Shown here in pieces: positions 34,919 to 45,017 of a stretch of 64,000 bases of DNA. The translations under genes and the position numbers were made by a program. This DNA is from Aegilops tauschii subsp. strangulata (taxonomy: Eukaryota > Streptophyta > Magnoliopsida > Poales > Poaceae). Location: contig NC_053035.3 in NCBI RefSeq assembly GCF_002575655.3, positions 501,982,601 through 502,046,600 of the forward strand, read 5' to 3'. Within the stretch, counting starts at the first letter, position 1. Every line of letters begins with the position of its first letter. A model generated the notes under the pieces. That model had not been told where the DNA came from. It was given only the letters and a program-made list of their open reading frames with translations, and searched no databases.

Positions 34919-35993
34919 TTATTTAGGTCTAGAACTAATCCCGAAGGTAGATGTAGAGGTAGCGTGCCGACCGCGATCACATCGACTTTGGAACCATTTC
35001 CCACGCGCATCGTCACCTCATCCTTAGCCAATCTTCGCTTAATCCATAGCCCCTGTTTCGAGTTGCATATATTAGCAACATAAGCAGTATCAAATACCCA
35101 GGTGCTACTGCGAGCATTAGTAAGGTACACATCAATAACATATATATCACATATACCTTTGTTCACCTTGCCATCCTTCTTATCCGCCAAATACTTGGGG
35201 CAGTTCCGCTTCTAGTGACCAGTTTGCTTGCGGTAGAAGCACTCAGTCTTAGGCTTAGGTCCAGACTTGGGTTTCTTCTCCTGAACAGCAACTTGTTTGC
35301 CGTTCTTCTTGAAGTTCTCCTTCTTCCCTTTGCCCTTTTTCTTGAAACTGGTGGTCTTGTTGACCATCAACACTTGATGCTCCTTCTTGATTTCTACCTC
35401 CGCAGCCTTTAGCATCGCGAAGAGCTCGAGAATCGTCTTATCCATCCCTTGCATATTATAGTTTATCACAAAGCTCTTGTAGCTTGGTGGCAGTGATTGA
35501 AGAATTCTGTCACTAACACTATCATCCGGAAGATTAACTCCCAGTTGAATCAAGTGATTATTATACCCAGACATTTTGAGTATATGTTCACTGACAGAAC
35601 TATTCTCCTCCATCTTGCAGCTGTAGAACTTATTGGAGACTTCATATCTCTCAATCCGAGCATTTGCTTGAAATATTAACTTCAACTCTGGAACATCTCA
35701 TATGCTCCATGACGTTCAAAATGTCGTTGAAGTCCCGGTTCTAAGCCGTAAAGCATGGCACACTGAACTATCGAGTAGTCATCAGCTTTGCTTTGCCAGA
35801 CGTTCATAACATCTGGTTCAGCTCCTGCAGCAAGTTTGGCACCTAGCGGTGCTTCCAGGACGTAATTCTTCTGTGCAGCAATGAGGATAATCCTCAAGTT
35901 ATGGACCCAGTCCGTGTAATTGCTATCATCATCTTTCAACTTTGCTTTCTCAAGGAACGCATTAAAATTCAATGGAACAACAGCATGGGCCAT
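34900..35993 (-). pseudogene. Angela gag and protease
   Basis: Gag begins MAHAVVPLNFNAFLEKA at 35993 and shifts frame near 35685. The zinc knuckle reads CFYRKQTGH, with the second Cys replaced by Arg, and is followed by TAG where Trp is expected (WKRNCPKYLA). The protease motif reads VFDTAYVANIC, so the catalytic Asp-Thr-Gly is Asp-Thr-Ala. A further frame change near 34910 separates protease from integrase. Clearly dead. Confidence 0.85.
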
Positions 35994-35999
35994 CTATCT

Positions 36000-37202
36000 A
36001 CAACAACATAGACATGCAAAATACTATCAGGTACTAAGTTCATGATAAATTAAAGTTCAGTTAATCAAATTATTAAAGAACTCCCACTTAGATAGACATC
36101 CCTCTAATCATCTAAGTGATCACGTGATCCATATCAACTAAACCATGTCCGATCATCACGTGAGATGGAGTAGTTTTCAATGGTGAACATCACTATGTTG
36201 ATCATATCTTCTATATGATTCACGCTCGACCTTTCGGTCTCAGTGTTCCGAGGCCATATCTGCATATGCTAGGCTCGTCAAGTTTAACCTGAGTATTCCG
36301 CGTGTGCAAAACTGTCTTGCACCCGTTGTATTTGAACGTAGAGCTTATCCCACCCGATCATCACGTGGTGTCTCAGCACGAAGAACTTTCGCAATGGTGC
36401 ATACTCAGGGAGAACACTTATACCTTGAAATTTAGTGAGAGATCATCTTATAATGCTACCGTCGATCTAAGCAAAATAAGATGCATAAAAGATAAACATC
36501 GCATGCAATCAATATAAGTGATATGATATGGCCATCATCATCTTGTGCTTGTGATCTCCATCTCCGAAGCACCGTCATGATCACCATCGTCACCGGCGCG
36601 ACACCTTGATCTCCATCGTAGCATCATTGTCGTCTCGCCAACTATTGCTTCTACGACTATCGCTACCGCTTAGTGATAAAGTAAAGCATTACAGGGCGAT
36701 TGCATTGCATACAATAAAGCGACAACCATATGGCTCCTGCCAATTGCCGATAACTTGGTTACAAAACATGATCATCTCATACAATAAAATATAGCATCAT
36801 GTCTTGACCATATCACATCACAACATGCCCTGCAAAAACAAGTTAGACGTCCCCTACTTTGTTGTTGCAAGTTTTACGTGGCTGCTACGGGCTGAGCAAG
36901 AACCGTTCTTACCTACGCTTTAAAACCACAATGATAGTTCGTCAAGTTAGTGATGTTTTAACCTTCTCAAGGACCGGGCGTAGCCACACTCGGTTCAACT
37001 AAAGTTGGAGAAACTGACACCCGCCAGCCACCTGTGTGCAAAGCACGTCGGTAGAACCAGTCTCGCGTAAGCGTACGCGTAATGTCGGTCCGGGCCGCTT
37101 CATCCAACAATACCGCCGAACCAAAGTATGACATGCTGGTAAGCAGTATGACTTGTATCGCCCACAACTCACTTGTGGTCTACTCATTCATATAACATCT
37201 AC
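36000..37202 (-). other. Angela untranslated leader
   Basis: About 1.2 kb between primer site and gag start. No supported ORF. Normal for this family. Confidence 0.7.
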
Positions 37203-37210
37203 GCATAAAA

Positions 37211-37226
37211 CCTGGCTCGGATGCCA
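37211..37226 (-). other. Primer-binding site, initiator tRNA-Met type
   Basis: TGGCATCCGAGCCAGG on the minus strand directly beside the LTR end. Close to the TGGTATCAGAGCC consensus, with two decay-type changes. Confidence 0.75.
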
Positions 37227-37411
37227 CTGTTGGGGAACGTAGTAATTTCAAAAAATTCCCTACGCACACGCAGGATCATGGTGATGCATAGCAACGAGAG
37301 GGGAGAGTGTGTCCACGTACCCTCGTAGACCGAAAGCGGAAGCGTTAGCACAACGCGGTTGATGTAGTCGTACGTCTTCACGATCCGACCGATCCAAGTA
37401 CCGAACATACG

Positions 37412-37705
37412 CTAAGGGAGTCCTGGACTAAGGGGTCCTCGGGCGTCCGGCCTGTTATCCGTGTGCCTGACTGATGGGCTGTGAAGACATGAAGGCCGAA
37501 GACTATAACCGTGTCCGGATTGGACTCTCCTTGGCGTGGAAGGCAAGCTTGGCGACCAACTATGAAGATTCCTTCTTATGTAACCGACTCTATGTAACCC
37601 TAGATCCCCCCGGTGTCTATATAAACCAGAGGGGTTAGTCCGAAAAGGATATACTCATTACCATAGTCATACAGGCTAGGCTTCTAGGGTTTAGCCATTA
37701 CGAGT
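37412..37705 (+). mobile_element. Gypsy LTR fragment
   Basis: CTAAGGGAGTCCTGGACTAAG... then GTCTATATAAACC (TATA). I recognise the wording as the first part of a common Triticeae Gypsy LTR but cannot name the family with certainty. Truncated at both sides by the neighbouring LTR pieces. Confidence 0.6.
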
Positions 37706-38584
37706 TATGAGTTTTGGTGATCGAAGATTGTTCGGAGTCCCGGATGAGATCACGGACATGATGAGGAGTCTCGAAATGGTCGAGAGGTAAAGATCGATAT
37801 ATTGGATGGTAGTATTCGGACATCAGAATGGTTCTGGAATGGTTCGGGTATTTTTTGGAGTGCTGGGAGGTTACCGGAACCCCCTGGGGAAAGTATTGGG
37901 CCACTATGGGCCATAGGGGAGAGAGGAGGCAGCCCACAAGGGGTGGTCGCGTCCCCCTCCCATGGGGAGTCCGAATTGGACTAGGGGAGGGGGCGCGCCC
38001 CCCCTTTCCCTTTCCTCCTCCCTCTCCTTTCCCCTTTCCCCTCTCCGGAAGAAGGGCAAAAAGGGGGGTCGAATCTTACTAGGTCTAGAGTCCTAGTAGG
38101 ACTCCCCCCCCATGGCGCGCCCCTAGGGCCGGCCTCCTCCCTCTCCTCCTTTATATACGGGGGCAGGGGCACCCCAAAGCACATCAATTGTTCTCTTAGC
38201 CATGTGCGGTGCCCCCTCCACAGTTTACTCCTCCGTTCATAGCGTCGTAGTGCTTAGGCGAAGCCCTGCGCAGATCACATCACCATCACCGTCACCACGC
38301 CGTCGTGCTGACGAAACTCTCCCTTGACCCTCTGCTGGATCAAGAATTCGAGGGACGTCATCGAGCTGAACGTGTGCTGAACTCGGAGGTGACGTACGTT
38401 CGGTACTTGATCGACTAGATCATGAAGACGTTCGACTACACCAAACGTGTTAATCTAACGCTTCCGCTTTCGGTCTACGAGGGTACGTGGACACACTCTC
38501 CCCCTCTCGTTGCTATGCATCTCCTAGATAGATCTTGCGTGATCGTAGGAATTTTTTTGAAATTGCATGCTACGTTCCCCAACA
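37706..38584 (+). mobile_element. Angela/BARE-like LTR, 3' half, plus strand
   Basis: Matches the reverse complement of the 30235-31982 LTR from about its middle to the terminus ...CCCCAACA, with a TATA box (TTTATATAC) near 38150. No internal region follows. It has the opposite orientation to the Angela element at 30235-37411. Confidence 0.8.
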
Positions 38585-39056
38585 GAAGCACGCAGCGGAA
38601 CCATCATGATGTTGAACCAAGAGGAAGCTCCAGCATGCGGCGGAAGCCCCCCGGCGGCGCTCGGAGCTGAGAACGATGGTCGTGGCTGTTCTCGAAGCAG
38701 GGCCTCTCAGTGAGCTCGATTTGCGTCAGATCCAACCATCTGACGCGCGATATGGTGCGCCATGGTGTTGTAGAAACTTCAATTTACCTCCTGCACGCCA
38801 GCGGCGGGCTGATCTTAGGGTGGGTTGGCGGCGCGCCGCGCGGGGCGCGGCTCCGTCGGCGCTGGGGGTAAGAGTGTCGTGTTTCTGCAACAGAGCGCAT
38901 GTTGTGGGAATTAATGAGGGGGCATGCGGGGCGCGGACACTAGATCGGACGCCTAACAGCTCGGGGATCCAACGGCCGTTGACGCGGCAGATAATATCAA
39001 AACATCGGCCGGCGGACGCGTAGCAGCGCCCAATTTTTTACTTCATTTTCGAGTGA
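38585..39056. other. GC-rich stretch, unassigned
   Basis: No ORF or element recognised. GC content drops sharply at the LINE-derived repeat that begins at 39057. Confidence 0.35.
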
Positions 39057-40640
39057 TATTTTTTTTAAATCACATCCCTCTCTTTATTTACGATTCAACC
39101 AACGTTTCATCACTTAAATAAGAGAGGTACGAGCTCGCTAGGGGGCTCAACAAAAAAGAAATTGCAAGACGGGCCCTTGGCCATATTTGCTAATTCATGA
39201 GCAACAGAATTAGCCTCCCAAGGGCAGTGCAAAAACGAGGTATAAAGAAAGCTGCACGCGATATGATAGCAATCATCAAAGATTGCAACCGTTGGACCTG
39301 TAGATCGTCCTCCTTCATTCATGTACTGATAACCTCAAGTTTATCTGAATTGACAATAACCTGGTTTTACCGGTTTTCTTCAGGGTCTTTTTTCACTTCC
39401 TTTACCTTCTCTAATTTTTCGTCAACTTCAATTTTTAATTTCATATTTTTTTTCTAAAAAAGGTTATCATACGTATTACTATTCAAATTCATGAACCTAT
39501 TCTTTTTATTTTGGAACATTGTGTTAGATTCAAAAACATTTTTGTCATCACAATATTTTTTAAAAATTTAGGAATAGTTTGTAAGTTTTTGAATGTTATT
39601 AAATTGCTAAATATTTTTTGAAAGCATTTTCTAAATTCACAAATATTTATTTATGAAATCATTAACATTTTAAAACTCGTGACTTCTTTTTATTTGAAAA
39701 AACAACTGAAATAAAATTGAGCGAAGCTTTTAGTGAAGTCAGTCTCTCTTAGCTTACCGGGTGAATGCATTTTAACCAAGCGAAGGAGACACACTTGAGG
39801 CCCAGTTCTTTCTTCTTTGTCAAGCAATCTCATACCCCTGCAGCGCCCGGCCCATTGAAGTTCTTCTCTTCACTTTCTTTCCCATCGGTTTTTTTTCTTT
39901 GTGTGTTTTTTTCTTTTTAAAATCGTATCCCTCTCTTTATTTACGATTCAACCAGCGTTACGTCACTTAATAAGAGAGGGATGAGCTCGCTGGGGGGATC
40001 AACAAAAAAATATTACAAATACGAGCCCTTAGCCAAATTTGCTAATTCATGAGCAACAGAATTAGCCTCCCTAGGACAGTGCACAAACAAGGTATAAGGG
40101 AAGCTGCACGCGATATGATAGCAATCATTGAAGATTGCAGCCGCTGGACCTGCAAATCATCCTCCTTCATTCATCGTACTCATAACCTCAAGATTATCTG
40201 AACTGACAATAACCTGGTTTTACCTGTTTTCTTCAGGGTCTTTTTTCATTTCCTTTAATTTCTTTGATTTTTCATCAACTTCAGTTTTATGATTTTTAAA
40301 AAAAAAATTGTAGATATTACTCAATTCATGAACCTTTTTTTGGAACATTGTTTTAGATTCAAAAACATTTTTTCATCACAATATTTTAAAAAAAATTAGG
40401 AATATTTTTTAAGTTTTGGAATGTTATTGAATTTCTAAACATTTTTTGAAAGCATTATTAATTTGCAAATATTTATTTATGAAATTGTTAAAAAAATTAA
40501 ACTCATGACTTCTTTTTATTTGAAAAAACAACTGAAATAAAATCGAGCGGAGCTTTTAGTGAAGTCGGTCTCTCTTAGCTTACCGGGCGAATACATTCTA
40601 ATCAAGCGAAGGAGACACGCTGGGGTGCTAATGGGCTGAC
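39057..40640 (-). repeat. Two direct copies of a LINE 3' end
   Basis: A unit of about 850 bases occurs twice (39057-39905 and 39907-40640). On the minus strand each contains an RNase H C-terminal remnant: HCPWEANSVAHELANMAKG in 39110-39322, and HCPREANSVAHELANLAKG in the second copy near 40010-40110. Each is followed by a short 3' UTR and an A tract (T runs near 39059-39066 and 39907-39918). This fits the 3' end of a plant LINE with an RNase H domain. Both copies are truncated and share extra sequence, so the pair arose by duplication rather than two insertions. Confidence 0.65.
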
Positions 40641-41725
40641 GCAAATGCCTAGCACGGGTGTGCGTTTGCTCGTTGCTCCCTTCCTCGTATTCAACAACGC
40701 TCTCTGGGGCTTAGTGCCGCTAAACAGCGCACCTACCGTCGCTTGGGTTATGCGTAGCCAACCGAAATCCAAGGACCATGCGTGCGTGAAATGTATGCCA
40801 ACTTAAATGCCACTAGTCCTATGTCTCACTTAATGCGAGACAAACGCGCGGCTCGTCTACATGGATTCATGAAAGAGGAGAATATCAGCCACACCAGTGC
40901 TTACGGTGCACCCGATGCACCGAACTCCCGTAGCATATTTTAAAATGTTTTAAAAAATTCCGAAAGAAAATTCAAATCAAAATTCAAAACATCATTCAAA
41001 AAACAAAAAACAAAAATTTGACAATGAATAGTACATACCATAAGTCAGGCTTTACATTTGACCCATTATCACATTGATGTCAAACTTCTCTTCTTTCTTT
41101 TTTTTTTATCTCGAGCAATGTTTTTAATTTTGATATGATCTTTTTTGTGACAACATACATTGATGTTGTGTCAATGTGCTAGGTTTTTTCCTAGATTTTT
41201 TAAATATTTTAGAATGTGCTACGACATTCGGTGCACCCGTAGCACCACAAGGGTGCCAGGGTGGCCAACGGCGGAGCTTCACGGGGGCGAACCTGGGCGG
41301 TCGAGCACTTCACACTCGTATTCTTCTCACTTCCCCACAAAAATAAATCTTGCTCACGCTTGTGGGAGACAAACGAGTAGCGACTCAATACTGCAGCACG
41401 TCTTCTACTCTTTTGTCTCGACTCTCGCGCGCACTTTGCGACCGGCGACGCTTGAGCGGGTCTGGCAAATTGGGCAGCGGCCGACCGGTCAGAGGCTAAA
41501 AATTAGTGGTCAGGGCTCCTGGGCTCGTCTCGTTGTGGACGCGCTTACGCATAGGTGATGCCGACGCCGCATGCAAGTGGCAACAAGATAGGTCTACCCT
41601 CCCTCTCCCGGCTGCGAATTTAATCCTGCTATACTAAAGTCCAACTCTTTTGATTATGCCTTTTAGAGTAGATTCTTTCATCTTAACTAGTCGGGGTAAG
41701 TTCTAGTTAGGTCACAGATTTTGTA

Positions 41726-42294
41726 CCCCCTCCGTCTATGTGCATAAGTCATCTTAGACTACCCACAGTGGGAGTAACATAGGTAGTAACATCCCACATA
41801 TCTAGATAAAATAGATGATGTGGCAAGCAATAAATGAAGAAAGAGGGGCATGTGGTAACATAGCTAGTTACTACTAGTATGAGTAACATCACATATATCA
41901 AGGCAAGATGAGTCTATAGCCTAATAAATGAAGTGTTGCATGTTACCACACATATGTTACTCCACACTACAGAGGTAGTAACATAGAGTAGTAACATGGG
42001 CATGTTGCTACTCTATGTTACTACCCATTGTGGCTAGTCTTAGGTTGTGCACCGTGACCAAGGTGGAGGGGAAAACAAGAGAACTTAATGTTTATTTTGC
42101 TAATTAATAGCATTACATGCAATGAACTAACCACTGCATGTCGTGTTTCAAGTCAATAAAAGCATGCACGTCCGACATCTATTATTGGTTGATATGTCAA
42201 GAAACAATAAACGAGGTGGAGTTAATGCACCGTGCCTAAGTGTTTTGGAATTATTTGATTTCCACAAGGTGACTTATACATTTTGTAGAGACAG
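41726..42294. mobile_element. Stowaway-type element, split by a Tourist MITE
   Basis: CCCCCTCCGTCTATGTGCAT at the left and a decayed complementary right end (GACTTATACATTTTGTAGAG) share ATAAGTCA. TA flanks both ends (41724-41725, 42295-42296). Its body resumes at 42043 after the inserted MITE. Confidence 0.65.
41757..42039. mobile_element. Tourist-type MITE
   Basis: Ends GACTACCCACAGTGGG and the complement of CCATTGTGGCTAGTC, with TTA duplicated at 41754-41756 and 42040-42042. Length is 283 bases. Confidence 0.8.
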
Positions 42295-42296
42295 TA

Positions 42297-42512
42297 ATGG
42301 CTAAGGGCAAAACCATTGATTTTACATTTTCTACCACAAGTACTGAGCGTGCATTTTCTACTTTGAGATTATTAGTTAAGACAAGCTACGTAATACGGTG
42401 GAAGGTGATTTTCAATCCAATAGGTTGTATTAGGTATAGAGTAAAATCACAGAGTGAAAATTTTCTTATGCAATTTAGGAGCGGAAAGAAACAAATACTA
42501 GTTGATCTATAG
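42297..42512 (+). pseudogene. hAT transposase C-terminal remnant
   Basis: The translation contains STERAFSTLRLLVKT, matching the start of the hAT dimerisation domain (typical form ERAFSxxKxxKTxLR). Downstream residues no longer fit. It lies inside the hAT element, next to the Stowaway insertion, and is non-functional. Confidence 0.6.
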
Positions 42513-42757
42513 TGTTTAACTCAATACTTCATAGTTATTTAGCATTTTGGTACAGTTTCTTTTGTTATGAGGTAGCTTTATATAATTAAAGTTAAAATTT
42601 ATTTTGTAAGCTAATGTAGATAGGAAAAGTATAATTATCTATGTTTCTCAATATTCTGTAAAACCTAACTTATAATAGTCGTATGATTTCGCATTTAAAA
42701 TACGTTTAGGTTCGCCCCTCCTAAGATTTTTTTTCAACCTCCGCCACTGAGGATGGC

Positions 42758-45017
42758 TACGGCCGATACATCCCCTTGATGAAAGTGGGTCGACACAATA
42801 AGTGGTAGCGACATGGATGGAAACCCCTGCGTCAAAGGATTGGTGTGGGGTGAAGAATCTGTGTTGATGCTACCTGGGAATTGTGATCTAAACTCTGGAG
42901 CGGTGCTTTTGATCGTTTGTTTACGGCGGCTTGTATCCTAGGTGTTTTGGGCAGTTTGTCATGTAATATTTGGTTGATAGGTAATTGTCTGTGCGTTGCA
43001 ACGGGAGAACAATAGTCATTTATGTATTGGTGATATATTTAGGTTATGCTTTCAAAAATTAATCAACCAAGAGCTCTTTACCCTCCTATTGGTATAGTAT
43101 AAAACATGTGAAATACATGTATTAGTTGATGAAATAGACATATATAAATTGTATATAGTTAAATCCACATGCATTGCTACGGTGAAAAAAATATGATCAC
43201 CAAAATGCAACTTTCTCATTTCCTAATTAATCTGGGGCACCTTGTTCCACCAATCAACTATCTATTCACTCAAGAACCAATAAAACCTAGTTTAGTGTGA
43301 CAATCAAATGGCATCAAAGTACTAATAAATTAGTCCTCCATATCTACTTTCTTATGCATTGTCGGTGGACAGATTATGATAAAAAATAGCATTATTCAAT
43401 TCCTTGCACATATCTGAATAAAACATTGAATCGCTGCTTCTGTTATTGTGTCCACTGAGATCTTTTCTCTAACCAAAAAACATTAAATAGCAACTTTTCC
43501 GGAAAGTCTACAAACAAATATCACAAATTAGGATTGGGCTGTGGGTACTGTACAAGATCATTTTTTTATGGACCAAGTGCAAAAGATGCCCAATACTGCA
43601 ATTGACAAGGCACAACATGTTCAGCTTTTCGACCAAGATAATAGAGACCCATAGTTCATGCCAAGAACCATTCTCGTGAGGAAGGAACAGACCCAAGGCC
43701 CTTCAATGGCCATGGATCTGAGTGAACCCTAAATCCATCTTCTAATCTGTTGAGTGCAAAGCCCTAATTATGCAGCGGGGAGTTTTGAATGCGCGCGATG
43801 CAATAATCCTGCGAATCCTCGTGTGGAGGCCGGTCCCCATTTTCTACTCTCGCGTGGCCTTCATGGCACACAATCCTTTCTCCTCCAGCTCGAGTGACGA
43901 ATGGAGAGGGAAATAGGGAAATACTTATAAGTCAAACTGAGAACAGATAATGTGTGGCACTACACCAGTGCTCTCGTGTGTTCCAAGGATCAGAGTTTTG
44001 CCTTGTATACTCTTATTCTTTTGTCTATATACTGTAATTGCCAAACAGTGCCCTGAGAACTTGTAGACGTGTCACATTTTGTGGTAGAAAGTAAACACAT
44101 AAATCACGAATATAGTTTATCACCTGTGAACCTGCTCTTGCGCGGCCAAGATAGTGTGTTACCTACGTGTATGCGCATCGCACAGGTTTGTGAAGCTCAC
44201 CCTCCGACCAGTCGCAAATCAGTCGGCCGTGCTGTCGAACGCCCGAGCTCTCCTTCGACACAGCCACCGACGCCCGAGCTCTCCACAGAGAAGTATTGTG
44301 ATTGGGGAAAAGAGCAGCATGTTCATGTTGTTTCCAATATAACCAGAATTAGCATGATCAATGGCAGATTGAAATAGTTAAACAGACAGCTCCCATCTTT
44401 CCGAATCAACGAAGATTGCATGGTAGGGAACGAAGTGCTCATGGAACCAGCCTAAATTTGCACCATTGGACATGGATGCTCGCCCTGGCCGATGGAAAAT
44501 AGCCTCTACCGGCGGCGGCTGGGACGAGGCGGGGCTATTTCGTCCCGACGAGATTCCGCGCAACCGCGGTTGGATCATAGGAGGTCGTCCTCGTTGGCAT
44601 CGGATGACACATGGGTATGGGGAAGAGGGGGCGGGGAGGTGGGCATCTTCACCTCGGCGTATGCAGAATAGGCGGCGGCTGAAACGAGCCTGAGATCGGA
44701 TTCATCCTAGCGAGATTTCAGGCGACCGTGGCTGGACCGTAGGATCGTCGTCCTCCTTGGCAGATCGCTCGCGCAGCGGCAGAGGAGGAGGGAGGAGGTG
44801 GGCGATGTCTCAGGTGGCGGCGGGCGAGGGTAGCACAGGAAAGGTTGGGCCAGGACGGGGGAGAAAACTGGGCTGCGCTTGTTGTTTCATTTTTTTTTGA
44901 AGGAAAATAAGCTCTCGCGACGGCAGTGGGGTCGACGAAGGACGAAGGGGTTCGACGTAAGGGGGGAGACGGAACATTACGTAATTTTTAGGTAGTATAA
45001 AGTATAAAGTATAATAA
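42758..45017. other. Unassigned low-copy and repeat DNA
   Basis: No supportable gene. A degenerate Helitron-3'-end-like hairpin (GTGCGTTGCAACGGG) lies at 42991-43005. A GC-rich part at 44470-44800 contains a degenerate ~165-base duplication; GTCGTCCTCGTTGGCA near 44584 is echoed by GTCGTCCTCCTTGGCA near 44747. Confidence 0.4.

Larger units (their letters stand above)
30235..37411 (-). mobile_element. Angela-like Copia element, nearly complete, decayed
   Basis: Minus-strand order: 5' LTR stub (37411-37228), primer site (37226-37211), leader (37202-36000), gag, protease, integrase, reverse transcriptase and RNase H (35993-32016), polypurine tract (31994-31983) and complete 3' LTR (31982-30235). 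The 5' LTR is cut after about 184 bases. The two LTRs share that stretch with about five differences plus an A-run difference; at least four are CpG-type transitions. The Angela/BARE assignment rests on the LTR ends (TGAAGGAAATATG...CCCCAACA) and the pol sequence. Confidence 0.9.
41266..42749 (+). mobile_element. hAT-type DNA transposon with nested MITEs
   Basis: Terminal repeats CAACGGCGGAG... and the complement of ...CTCCGCCACTG. Inner similarity includes GGCGAACCT on both sides. Eight-base target duplications AGGGTGGC (41258-41265) and AGGATGGC (42750-42757) differ at one base. A related unoccupied target is at about 48826-48840 (ATAAGGATGGCTGCGG). It contains a Stowaway (41726-42294), itself holding a Tourist MITE, and a transposase remnant. 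Confidence 0.8.

Noticed and set aside
44466..44693. Plus-strand open frame MDMDARPGRWKIAS...
   Set aside because: GC-rich duplicated DNA with no domain, TATA box or splice support.
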